From the NCBI GenBank assembly GCA_965221545.1, contig OZ244901.1, forward strand, positions 1,984,001-2,048,000: 64,000 nt of DNA, given 5' to 3'. Position 1 is the stretch's first letter; each line of letters opens with the position of its first letter. The notes under the pieces were generated by a model, which saw only the letters and a list, made by a program, of their open reading frames with translations, was not told where the DNA came from and did no database searches. Origin of the DNA: JAJEFO01 sp022819605. GTDB lineage: Bacteria > Pseudomonadota > Alphaproteobacteria > Rhodobacterales > Rhodobacteraceae. The position numbers and the translations under genes were made by a program. Shown one piece after another: positions 27,463 through 35,835 of the stretch.

Positions 27463-28606
27463 GTCTGGTTCCTCCTTTGGCGGAAATTCCTGTCACTCCT
27501 GCCAACGATTGCGCAGTCGCCGCTTCTTGACAACCGAAAATTCCGGCGCTGCGCTCCTAGGCGTGTGCTCTTTAGGCATTAAGAAAGATTCATAACAGTA
27601 TGATTTTATGAAATTATTAGGATAAAGATCTTTGTCCCTCCTGTTCGCTCGTAAGCCGAGTTGCCGACCGAGGTGGCCGACCTGACCGGTAATTCAGTCG
27701 GTGACTTGAATCGATTGGCATCGATGACGTTCCAGCGTGGTTGGAAGTTCGGTGACTGCTCCGCGCCAGCTGGCATCATGTCGTCGAGATTCAGCCCACT
27801 CGCCCGAGTCCCGGGCCGTGCCGTCCGGCGGCCGGACGTAAGGGCCAGGCGAATTGACCAGCCCAGAGGTTGGCCCTACCTTGGAAGCAGGAGCGGGAAG
27901 CGGGACAGTCGGGATTTCGAATCGCGAATTGAGCTCTTGAAGAAAGACCATGACGTCATGCATGCTTACGTGAAATCGACTCTGAACGAGATGAGGTTCG
28001 AGATGGCAAGTCGGGATGCGGCGCATTCGGAGCGGGATCCAATCGCGCGCTGGAGGCAGCCGAAGATCATCAATGGCGCTATCCCCGTTTCCGAGCCGCC
28101 AGGGATATCCGCGGCCAAATCCGCCGTTGGCGCCAGAATTCCTCGTGCCGTGTTCGCTTCGGTTCGTGGCGGTGTCTGCTGTCGCCCGGTCGGCCACGAA
28201 AGGGTGGGGGATTATATCCATGACTCAAAAGTGTTGCGTTTATGTTCTGCCCGTGCATTGTGCGTGGGAGAGGGCCGGGTGCACTCAACAACTGAACCGC
28301 AAGGCTGAGAGTGCCGGTGCGGATGTGGCACACAAGGTCGGCAAAGTTGCCCGCGATCTCAACGCGGCACGGAACATTCTCCATCGCCTTGTGGCGGTGG
28401 CCGGGTGGGTCATCGGCTCCAAGAGTCGTCCCGGTGCGTCCGACAATGTTCTTGAAGAATATCGCGCCGGGTTGCCGGACGAGGACGCGGAACGGTATCC
28501 GGCTGAACGATTTCAGTCATGGATATAAGCCCCAAAGGGTGCTCGCCGACGGGTGCAAGCAGGTGCCCGTGTACCGCCGGACTCGGCAAGCGATGGAGGT
28601 CGCACT
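27463..28606. other. 1.1-kb gene-poor stretch
   Basis: This gap holds the promoter region of the polyamine operon. The AT-rich segment at about 27575-27630 is unlike the GC-rich surroundings. Open frames at 27661-28308 and 28016-28528 lack Shine-Dalgarno sites, have arginine/serine/proline-rich shadow-like composition and match no family I know. The exception is a short transposase-like segment near 28280-28390. It looks like a decayed region. Confidence 0.5.
28280..28390 (+). pseudogene. Possible relic of a TnpB/OrfB (IS200/IS605) transposase end
   Basis: One plus-strand frame contains LNRKAESAG followed 12 residues later by ARDLNAARNILHRL. The DxNAARNI element is the last RuvC-like motif of TnpB/OrfB proteins, and NRKS-like residues often precede it by about 20 residues. 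The zinc-finger cysteines expected between them are missing and no transposon ends are seen. If real, it is a small decayed fragment; chance resemblance is possible. Confidence 0.3.
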
Positions 28607-29053
28607 ATGAAATCAGGCATTCGCTTTGGGTTTCTGGCCGTGGCAACGGCGCTCTTGCTTTCAAGCTGTGCACAGTTCGAGCGGGCAGTGGTAGGGAAAC
28701 CGCAACTCGTGACGCAGCCGCTTGCGCCATCCGCAGCAAAGACCGTTGAGGAACTTGACACCACGACCGACGCTGAGCGCGACGCGGCTGCCGCACGCGG
28801 CGCCACAGGGCGGCTTCTCGGCGAAACCGTTGCGTCGCTTGGCGATGCTACCAGGTCGGGTTTCTGGATTGAGACGCCGCTGGCCGAGGCGGAAGGGCCA
28901 GGGCGATTGGTGTATCCGGCCAATGGAAAGAGCGTCGAAGTCACGCTGATGCCGTCGGGCGGCGGTTCAAGTCGCGTTTCGCTTGCGGCAATGCGGCTCC
29001 TGGAGGCGCCGCTTGCAGGTCTGCCGACGCTGGAGGTCCATGCGCTTCCGTGA
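28607..29053 (+). CDS. Small lipoprotein of unknown function
   Basis: The 148-residue protein has a type II signal peptide, MKSGIRFGFLAVATALLLSSC, with the lipobox ending LSSC. The mature part contains an acidic, alanine-rich segment (TVEELDTTTDAERDAAAARGATG) and a beta-rich C-terminal half. Homologues in Rhodobacteraceae sit next to glmS and are sometimes mislabelled D-galactarate dehydratase; no enzyme motif is present. ATG 28607 has a GGAGG site. It is convergent with glmS, 18 bases away. Confidence 0.8.
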   Translation: MKSGIRFGFLAVATALLLSSCAQFERAVVGKPQLVTQPLAPSAAKTVEELDTTTDAERDAAAARGATGRLLGETVASLGDATRSGFWIETPLAEAEGPGRLVYPANGKSVEVTLMPSGGGSSRVSLAAMRLLEAPLAGLPTLEVHALP

Positions 29054-29071
29054 ATGCGGCTGCCGTCCCGG

Positions 29072-30886
29072 CTATTCCACGGTCACGGATTTCGCCAGAT
29101 TGCGGGGCTGGTCCACGTCCGTCCCTTTTGCGACTGCAGTGTGATACGCCAGAAGCTGGGCGGGAATGGCATAGAGGATGGGCGCAGTCAGTTCAGGCAA
29201 GTCCGGCATTTCGATGACTCGCCACAAGCCGTCGCCTGCTTTCCGCCGGCCTTGTCTGTCAGTTATCAAGACGATCTTTCCGCCCCGTGCCAGCACTTCC
29301 TGCATGTTCGAAATGGTCTTGTCGAAGAGTGCCGTTCGCGGGGCCATGACGATCACGGGAACGGACTGGTCTACGAGGGCGATGGGACCATGCTTCAACT
29401 CCCCTGAAGAGTGGCCTTCGGCGTGAATGTAGCTGATTTCCTTCAGCTTCAACGCGCCTTCCATGGCTAACGGGTACATTGCGCCGCGCCCTAGGAACAG
29501 GATGTCACGGAAATCGGCCAAGGCACGGGCCGATTCCTCGATCTGGCTTGAACGGCCCAGGGCCTGCGCAACAAGTCCGGGCAGGGTTTGGAGCGCACGC
29601 AAGTGATCGGCAAGCACCCCGGCATCTATTTCCCTGCGGTCACTTCCCGCCTGCAGCGCAAGGACCAGGAGCGCAAAGAGCTGACAGGTGAATGCCTTGG
29701 TGGAGGCAACGCCGATTTCGGTCCCGGCATGGATGGGCAGGACAACGTCGGATTCCCGCGCAATCGAGCTTTCCTGCACATTGACGACGGACAGGGTCCG
29801 TGCGCGTTCCGTCACATGCCGAAGCGCGGCGAGCGTGTCGGCTGTCTCGCCGGACTGGCTGACGAATATCGCGAGGGTGCCGGGGCCGACAGGCGTGTCG
29901 CGGTAGCGAAACTCCGAGGCAACGTCCACCTCGACGGCAATTCCCGCGAGCGACTCGAGCCAGTACTTTGCCGTTTGGCAGGCATAGAACGCGGTGCCGC
30001 AGGCAACCATGACGACCCGGTCAACCTCGGCAAAGTCCGGACACGCATCGGGAAGGAACAGCGCGCCGTCCCTGATGTAGTGTTGAGCCGCATCCGCCAG
30101 CACGCTCGGCTGCTCGGCAATTTCCTTGGCCATGAAGTGCTGATAGCCGTCCTTCTCGATCTGGCGCTGATCGATCCGAATCGTGTGGACCTCACGATTT
30201 GCGCGTCGTCCCTTCGCGTCGCGAAATTCCGCGCCGGCACGCGTGAGAATTGCGCAATCGCCTTCCTCAAGGTAGCTGATCTGGTCAGTCAGCGGGCCGA
30301 GCGCGACGGCATCCGAACCGAGGTACATTTCGCCGTCGCCGAAGCCGAGCGCGAGCGGCGATCCCTTGCGCGCCGCGACAATCAGATCGTCCTCGCCGTC
30401 GAAAAGAAATGCCAGCGCGAAGGCGCCTTCAAGACGTGCAATCGTCTTCGTGGCCGCATCGGGAGGTCCGCAACCCTGATCAAGATGAAACTGCGCCATG
30501 AGCGACACGGTTTCTGTGTCGGTCTCGGTCTCGGTGGCATAGCCGTTGGCGGCGAGTTCCTCGCGCAGTTCCCGGAAATTCTCGATGATCCCGTTATGGA
30601 CGACCGCAACGCGCCCAGACCTGTGGGGGTGGGCGTTTGTCACCGAGGGCGCGCCATGCGTCGCCCAGCGGGTGTGCCCGATGCCGGCCTTTCCTGGCAA
30701 GGGGTCGTGGATCAGCATGTCCGAAAGATTGACGAGCTTGCCAACCGCACGGCGGCGGTCCAGCGTGCCCTCGTTCACGGTTGCAATTCCGGCGCTGTCG
30801 TATCCCCGGTATTCAAGACGCTTGAGCGCCTCGACCAGGGTTGGCGCCGCCTCGTGGTTGCCCAGGATGCCTACAATGCCGCACAT
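29072..30886 (-). CDS. glmS: Glutamine-fructose-6-phosphate aminotransferase
   Basis: The 604-residue enzyme makes glucosamine-6-phosphate for peptidoglycan and LPS. The N-terminal nucleophile domain begins MCGIVGILGNHEAAPTLVE, with Cys exposed after Met removal. Two SIS domains follow (e.g. VACGTAFYACQTAKYW, IFVSQSGETADTLAALR). The C-terminus is DQPRNLAKSVTVE, as in the family. The true start is the MCG at 30886; the upstream extension is not conserved. It follows glmU by 4 bases. No glmS ribozyme is expected or seen. Confidence 0.97.
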   Translation of the reverse strand: MCGIVGILGNHEAAPTLVEALKRLEYRGYDSAGIATVNEGTLDRRRAVGKLVNLSDMLIHDPLPGKAGIGHTRWATHGAPSVTNAHPHRSGRVAVVHNGIIENFRELREELAANGYATETETDTETVSLMAQFHLDQGCGPPDAATKTIARLEGAFALAFLFDGEDDLIVAARKGSPLALGFGDGEMYLGSDAVALGPLTDQISYLEEGDCAILTRAGAEFRDAKGRRANREVHTIRIDQRQIEKDGYQHFMAKEIAEQPSVLADAAQHYIRDGALFLPDACPDFAEVDRVVMVACGTAFYACQTAKYWLESLAGIAVEVDVASEFRYRDTPVGPGTLAIFVSQSGETADTLAALRHVTERARTLSVVNVQESSIARESDVVLPIHAGTEIGVASTKAFTCQLFALLVLALQAGSDRREIDAGVLADHLRALQTLPGLVAQALGRSSQIEESARALADFRDILFLGRGAMYPLAMEGALKLKEISYIHAEGHSSGELKHGPIALVDQSVPVIVMAPRTALFDKTISNMQEVLARGGKIVLITDRQGRRKAGDGLWRVIEMPDLPELTAPILYAIPAQLLAYHTAVAKGTDVDQPRNLAKSVTVE

Positions 30887-30890
30887 TGCC

Positions 30891-32240
30891 TCAATCCGAC
30901 TTGCCCGCGCCCTTGATCGCGCGCAGCCTGGCCAGCAGCTTGGGGGCAAATCCAGCCATGTTCTTTTGCCGGCCCCTGGCGATCGCGAGATCGCCGTCGG
31001 GAACGTCGCGGGTTATGACTGATCCCGACGCCGTCATCGCTGCGTCGCCGACCGTGACCGGCGCGACCAGCATGGTGCTGGAGCCGATGAAGGCCTTGTC
31101 GCCGATTTCGGTCCGGTGCTTGGAGACGCCGTCGTAGTTGCATGTGATGGTTCCCGCGCCGACATTCGTGCCCCGGCCTATCGACGCGTCGCCGACATAG
31201 GACAAGTGCTTGACTTGGGCGCCTTCCCCAATTTCGGCCTTCTTGACTTCGACGAAGTTGCCGATGTGGGCGTCCTCCCCGAGATTGGTGCCGGGTCGGA
31301 GGCGCGCATGAGGCCCGACGACGGCGCTGCGGCCGATGTGGCAGCCTTCCAAGTGGCTGAATGCCCGGATGCGTGCCCCGGATTCGATCACGACTCCCGG
31401 GCCGAACACGACATTCGGCTCCACCACGACGTCGCGTTGAACGTGAGTGTCGAAGGCAAAGTACACCGTGTCCGGTGACCGAAGCGTCACGCCGCCTGCG
31501 AGGGCGGCTTGCCGCGCGCGCGCCTGAAACACGGCTTCGGCACGAGCCAGGTCCGCGCAAGTGTTGATGCCAAGCGCTTCCTCTTCGGCGCAGGTCACGA
31601 CCCGGACATCGAGGTCCTCGGCACGGCCCAAGGCGGCGATGTCGGTCAGGTAATGCTCTCCGGACGCGTTGTCCCCGCCTGCTGCATTGGCGAGACGAAG
31701 GAGCGTGCCTGTCTCGGCCAGCACCAGCCCGGCATTGCAAAGCGTTGTTGCCCGCATCGCGTCATCGGCGTCTTTCCACTCGACGATCCTGAGCAATGAT
31801 GCCCCATCCGCCACGATGCGTCCGTAGCGTCCGGGATCCGACGCCTCAAATCCGAGAAACGCAATGTCTGCGCCGTCCGCTCTGGCCTTGCTCAAGGCGG
31901 TGATTGTTTCGGGGCGAATGAAAGGCGTGTCGCCGAGAAGCACCAGCGTGTCTCCGCCCCTGCCTTCCAGCTCGGGTGCCGCCATCGTGACGGCATGCGC
32001 CGTCCCGCGCTGCTCGGATTGTTCGACGATCCTGATCTTCTCGTCGATTTTCAACGCTTCCTTGCTGACGGAGTCTCCACTTCGACCGACCACGAGGACA
32101 CGCTCGCCATCAAGCGCCTTTGCGGACGCAAGCACATGCGCAAGGATTGGGGCACCAGCGATTTCATGCAGCACCTTAGGTCCATCGGACAGCATCCGCG
32201 CACCTTCTCCCGCAGCAAGAACGATCAGGTGGGTTGGCAT
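30891..32240 (-). CDS. glmU: Bifunctional UDP-GlcNAc pyrophosphorylase / GlcN-1-P acetyltransferase
   Basis: The 449-residue protein joins an N-terminal uridyltransferase (LAAGEGARMLSDGPKVLHEIAG, where A replaces the usual T of GTRM) to a C-terminal left-handed beta-helix acetyltransferase of hexapeptide repeats (e.g. GAQVKHLSYVGDASIG, NVGAGTITCNYDG). It makes UDP-GlcNAc. ATG at 32240 has AAAGGAAAG upstream. The glmU-glmS pair is probably one transcript. Confidence 0.97.
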   Translation of the reverse strand: MPTHLIVLAAGEGARMLSDGPKVLHEIAGAPILAHVLASAKALDGERVLVVGRSGDSVSKEALKIDEKIRIVEQSEQRGTAHAVTMAAPELEGRGGDTLVLLGDTPFIRPETITALSKARADGADIAFLGFEASDPGRYGRIVADGASLLRIVEWKDADDAMRATTLCNAGLVLAETGTLLRLANAAGGDNASGEHYLTDIAALGRAEDLDVRVVTCAEEEALGINTCADLARAEAVFQARARQAALAGGVTLRSPDTVYFAFDTHVQRDVVVEPNVVFGPGVVIESGARIRAFSHLEGCHIGRSAVVGPHARLRPGTNLGEDAHIGNFVEVKKAEIGEGAQVKHLSYVGDASIGRGTNVGAGTITCNYDGVSKHRTEIGDKAFIGSSTMLVAPVTVGDAAMTASGSVITRDVPDGDLAIARGRQKNMAGFAPKLLARLRAIKGAGKSD

Positions 32241-32362
32241 CTGCTCTTTCCTTTTTCGTTGCGACCTTTTAGCCGCGAGGGCGAAGGCCCGAAAGGCTGG
32301 GGCCATCAACTTGTGTTGCCGCAAGTTACATCTACGGCGGGGACTTGCCGAAGGAGGGACGC

Positions 32363-33025
32363 ATGAAGTGCGTGATTTTCGATCTGGATGGAACGCTGGC
32401 TGATACCAGTGCCGACCTGATCGAAGCTGCAAATGCCTGCTTTCGGGCACGCGGCCTCGGTGACCTCCTTGACGAAGCCGAGGACCGGCTGACGGCCTTT
32501 CACGGCGGACGGGCGATGCTGAGGCTGGGATTTTCCCGGTCCGGCAAGGATGACGAGGAGGCAGTGGAGCACGCGTTCCCGGAGTTCATAAACCGATATC
32601 AGGAATGCATCGATGTCAGGACCGTCCTGTACCCGGACGCGACGACGGCGGTCGATGCGTTGCGTGACGCGGATTACCGGGTCGGCATATGCACGAACAA
32701 GCCCGAGGCGCAGGCTGATCTCCTTCTCCGTCGGCTGGGCGTGCGAAACCGGTTTGCATCGCTTGTCGGCGCCGATACGCTGCCTGTGCGAAAGCCTGAT
32801 CCGAAAGCCTTCTTCGAAGCCGTGATCCGGGCATCCGGCGATCCGGCGCGATCCATGCTGGTTGGAGACACGGAAACCGATGTCAGGACGGCTCGGGCGG
32901 CCGGCGTTCCGGTCGCGATCGTGTCATTCGGGCCCGAGGGTGAGGACGTGGCCCGGCTGGAGCCGGATGCGCTCTTGCCTGACTTCAAGGCGCTCGGCAG
33001 GATCGTGGCCGAACTGATCGGGTAG
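32363..33025 (+). CDS. gph: Phosphoglycolate phosphatase-like HAD hydrolase
   Basis: The 220-residue HAD phosphatase begins MKCVIFDLDGTLADTSADL (motif I DLDGT). It has motif II as GICTNKPE and motif III/IV as VRKPDPKAFF and MLVGDTETDV, with an inserted helical cap after motif I. This is the Gph pattern of 2-phosphoglycolate dephosphorylation. GAAGGAGGG precedes the ATG. It is divergent from glmU. Confidence 0.87.
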   Translation: MKCVIFDLDGTLADTSADLIEAANACFRARGLGDLLDEAEDRLTAFHGGRAMLRLGFSRSGKDDEEAVEHAFPEFINRYQECIDVRTVLYPDATTAVDALRDADYRVGICTNKPEAQADLLLRRLGVRNRFASLVGADTLPVRKPDPKAFFEAVIRASGDPARSMLVGDTETDVRTARAAGVPVAIVSFGPEGEDVARLEPDALLPDFKALGRIVAELIG

Positions 33026-33030
33026 TCGAC

Positions 33031-34224
33031 ATGGTGCATCGTTTCGAGGGCAGCTTCACGCAACAGGAGCCGATTCCGGAGGCGGCGGTGGATGCTGCGA
33101 CCGAGGTCCTGAGGCATGGAAGGCTGCACAGATACAATCTGGCCGCGAGCGAGGTCGGAGAGGCTTCGCTTCTGGAGCGCGACTTTGCAGCGTTTACAGG
33201 AGCACGTTACGTTCTGGCAACGACTTCGGGAGGTTACGCGCTTGCGACGGCGCTGCGGGCTCACGGTGTGCGACCGGGGGACGCCGTCCTGAGCAATGCC
33301 TTCACGCTGGCGCCGGTACCGGGCGCGATTGCGAGCGTGGGCGCGCACGTGGTTTTCGTGGAGACGACGGAGTCCCTGACGATCGACTTCGATCACCTCG
33401 ATGAGATGGCAGAGAAGTCCGGTGCGCGGGTTCTGCTGCTGTGTCACATGCGAGGCCATCAACCTGACATGGACCGGGTCATGCACATTGCGCGGGATCG
33501 GGGCATCGCGGTCATCGAGGATTGCGCCCACACGATGGGTGGTTCCTGGAGGGGCGTGGTTTCGGGGCGACATGGCGCAAGCGCGTGTTACAGCACCCAA
33601 ACCTACAAGCACATCAATTCCGGCGAAGGCGGGTTCCTGGCAACGGACGATCCGGAAGTTGCGGCACGCGCCACGCTCCTGTCCGGGAGCTACATGCTCT
33701 ACGAGCGGCATGGTGCCCGTCCCGACACGGACGTGTTCGAGGAAATGCGGAATTCCACGCCGAACATCTCGGGACGCATGGACAACCTGCGGGCGGCCAT
33801 CCTGCGTCCGCAGCTAGCTGGGCTTCCTGAGCGCGTGAAGCGCTGGGCGGACCTGCATGACGCGATGGAAGACGGTCTGCGCGGCCTGCGCCGCCTTAGC
33901 CTGATCGAACGGCACCCGGACCTGATGCGGGTCGGGTCGTCGTTCCAGTTTCGGTTGCCGGATCACGAGGCGAACGAGATCGAGGACCTGGTGGAGAGGT
34001 GCGCGCGCCGTGGAGTAGATTTGAAATGGTTTGGCGCTGCACGGGCACACGGGTTCACGTCAACCTATCGCCATTGGGCCTATGCAGGCGCCCCGGAGTT
34101 GCCGCAAACCGACCAGGTGATGGCCGGGCTTCTGGACATGCGCCTGCCTCTGACGTTTTCGAGGGGGGATTGCGAGACCATCGCCGGAATAATTCGCGAA
34201 GAGGTCACCGGAAAGCGTGGCTGA
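33031..34224 (+). CDS. DegT/DnrJ/EryC1/StrS-family PLP aminotransferase
   Basis: The 397-residue protein has the family pattern GGYALATALRAHGVRPGD and IEDCAHTMGGSW. The PLP lysine is at Lys193 in QTYKHINSGEGGFL. Such enzymes aminate keto sugars or keto groups for surface polysaccharides or secondary metabolites. No sugar-nucleotide genes are near, so the substrate is unknown. It begins 5 bases after gph and is probably co-transcribed with it. Confidence 0.85.
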   Translation: MVHRFEGSFTQQEPIPEAAVDAATEVLRHGRLHRYNLAASEVGEASLLERDFAAFTGARYVLATTSGGYALATALRAHGVRPGDAVLSNAFTLAPVPGAIASVGAHVVFVETTESLTIDFDHLDEMAEKSGARVLLLCHMRGHQPDMDRVMHIARDRGIAVIEDCAHTMGGSWRGVVSGRHGASACYSTQTYKHINSGEGGFLATDDPEVAARATLLSGSYMLYERHGARPDTDVFEEMRNSTPNISGRMDNLRAAILRPQLAGLPERVKRWADLHDAMEDGLRGLRRLSLIERHPDLMRVGSSFQFRLPDHEANEIEDLVERCARRGVDLKWFGAARAHGFTSTYRHWAYAGAPELPQTDQVMAGLLDMRLPLTFSRGDCETIAGIIREEVTGKRG

Positions 34225-34276
34225 ACTCCTTTCGGTTGCAGTCATGTGGCGGTCTTCTTGGCGCTCGTCCTTGGGT

Positions 34277-34296
34277 AGCGTGACGTCCGTCACGCT
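34277..34296. promoter_or_regulatory. Operator-like palindrome upstream of ivd
   Basis: AGCGTGACG-TC-CGTCACGCT has perfect 9-base arms around a 2-base centre. The 2-base loop is too small for an RNA hairpin, so a dimeric repressor site is the better reading. It lies 61 bases upstream of the ivd start. Confidence 0.5.
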
Positions 34297-34326
34297 TGAC
34301 GCACCGATTTGGCACAGCTAGGTAAA

Positions 34327-34340
34327 TGAACGTTCGTTCA
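34327..34340. promoter_or_regulatory. TetR-like operator upstream of ivd
   Basis: TGAAC-GTTC-GTTCA is an inverted repeat of 5-base arms, 17 bases before the ivd ATG. Its size and position are typical of a TetR-family operator, a family that includes branched-chain catabolism repressors. It does not fit the LexA spacing. The regulator is not in this window. Confidence 0.5.
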
Positions 34341-34356
34341 CTTCCGGGGAGCCCAG

Positions 34357-35520
34357 ATGTTCGACGCATCCATGCGATTCGATCTCGGCGAGGACATAGA
34401 CGCGTTGCGCGATGCCGTGCAGCGCTGGGCCCAGGAACGGGTCCGGCCCATGGCGGCAGAAATTGATCGCTCGAACGCCTTTCCGCCGGAGCTATGGCGG
34501 GAAATGGGTGAGTTGGGCATCCTTGGCGTCACGGTTGAGGAGGAATATGGCGGCGCCGGTCTGGGGTATCTGGCCCACGTGATTGTCGTCGAGGAAATTG
34601 CGCGGGCGTCAGCCAGCGTCTCGCTGTCCTACGGGGCTCATTCAAATCTCTGCGTCAATCAGATCAGGTTGAACGGGAACGAACGGCAAAAGGCGAAGTT
34701 CCTGCCCCGGCTCGTCACGGGGGAGCATGTGGGAGCGCTCGCGATGAGCGAGGCCGGAGCCGGCTCGGATGTCGTTTCAATGCGCCTTCGTGCCGAAAAG
34801 CGGAACGATCACTACAGGCTCAACGGAACCAAGTACTGGATTACCAACGGGCCGGATGCGGACACGTTGGTGGTCTATGCCAAGACCGATCCCGACGCAG
34901 GGTCGAAAGGGATCACCGCCTTCCTCGTCGAGCGCGAAATGACCGGATACTCGACGAGCGGCCATTTTGACAAGCTGGGCATGCGGGGTTCGAACACGGC
35001 AGAACTGATCTTCGAGGACGTGGAAGTTCCGTTCGAGAGCGTGCTGGGAGAAGAGGGGCAGGGGGTTCGCGTGCTGATGTCCGGTCTGGACTACGAACGC
35101 GTGGTGCTGGCTGGCATCGGACCCGGGATCATCGCGGCCTGCCTTGACGAGGTCATGCCCTACATGGCCGAGCGCAAGCAGTTCGGGAAGCCGATCGGGT
35201 CGTTTCAGCTCATGCAGGGCAAGATCGCGGACATGTATGCGGCGATGAATTCGTCGCGCGCCTATGTCTACGAAGTGGCAAAGGCCTGTGACCGGGGCGA
35301 TGTTACGCGGCAGGATGCCGCCGCGTGCTGCCTGTTTGCGAGCGAGACTGCGATGCAGCAGGCGCATCAGGCCGTCCAGGCGATGGGCGGTGCAGGCTTC
35401 ATGAACGACCATCCCGTGTCTCGGCTCTTTCGCGATGCGAAGTTGATGGAGATCGGAGCGGGAACAAGCGAGATCCGGAGGATGCTCATCGGTCGCGAGC
35501 TGATGGGGCAGGTTGCGTGA
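34357..35520 (+). CDS. ivd: Isovaleryl-CoA dehydrogenase
   Basis: The 387-residue FAD acyl-CoA dehydrogenase has ALAMSEAGAGSDV and YWITNGPDADT in the flavin domain. The catalytic Glu247 lies in GLDYERVVLAG, the position used by isovaleryl-CoA dehydrogenase rather than the late Glu of MCAD. QFGKPIGSFQLMQGKIADMY and QAMGGAGFMNDHPVSRLFRDAK also fit. It oxidises isovaleryl-CoA in leucine degradation. Other liu/mcc genes are absent downstream, which is unusual. Confidence 0.92.
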   Translation: MFDASMRFDLGEDIDALRDAVQRWAQERVRPMAAEIDRSNAFPPELWREMGELGILGVTVEEEYGGAGLGYLAHVIVVEEIARASASVSLSYGAHSNLCVNQIRLNGNERQKAKFLPRLVTGEHVGALAMSEAGAGSDVVSMRLRAEKRNDHYRLNGTKYWITNGPDADTLVVYAKTDPDAGSKGITAFLVEREMTGYSTSGHFDKLGMRGSNTAELIFEDVEVPFESVLGEEGQGVRVLMSGLDYERVVLAGIGPGIIAACLDEVMPYMAERKQFGKPIGSFQLMQGKIADMYAAMNSSRAYVYEVAKACDRGDVTRQDAAACCLFASETAMQQAHQAVQAMGGAGFMNDHPVSRLFRDAKLMEIGAGTSEIRRMLIGRELMGQVA

Positions 35521-35835
35521 GGATGGTGAATCCCGAACCTTGAGCGCGATCTCGTTCCGGCCTTGACTGGACCCGCCTTGCGCCGCTGCAGAACCGCGGG
35601 CGAAATCTCGTCTGATCAAGTGGTGGAAAATGCCGAGTTGGTGCCCCCTTGTCCCTGTCAACGCCTGCCGGGCGAATTCGTTCAGGGCGGTTTCGCGGAT
35701 GCGGCTGTCGGGACGGCTTGGTGCGGCACCCGGGGCTGGCTGCCGAGGTCATCGGGCCACCTCACCACGACACCCGCAGCAATGCCCCTTCCGGCACAGG
35801 GATTCCCGGCGCGTCGAGTTCGGAATGGTTCTTGG
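35521..35835. other. Intergenic stretch without recognised content
   Basis: There are 315 bases between the convergent ivd and NCS2 permease genes. Short frames exist on both strands but have shadow-like composition and no Shine-Dalgarno or known motif. No clear terminator was found. Confidence 0.5.

Noticed and set aside
27661..28308. Plus-strand frame of 215 codons in the gap before the lipoprotein
   Set aside because: No Shine-Dalgarno, no recognisable domain and shadow-like composition; treated as decayed non-coding sequence.
30780..30960. glmS ribozyme or riboswitch upstream of glmS
   Set aside because: glmS starts 4 bases after glmU on the same strand, which leaves no leader, and glmS ribozymes are essentially a Gram-positive feature.
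34327..34340. Possible LexA box at the ivd promoter (GTTCGTTC)
   Set aside because: The GTTC half sites are directly adjacent rather than 7 bases apart, and a TetR-like inverted repeat fits better.
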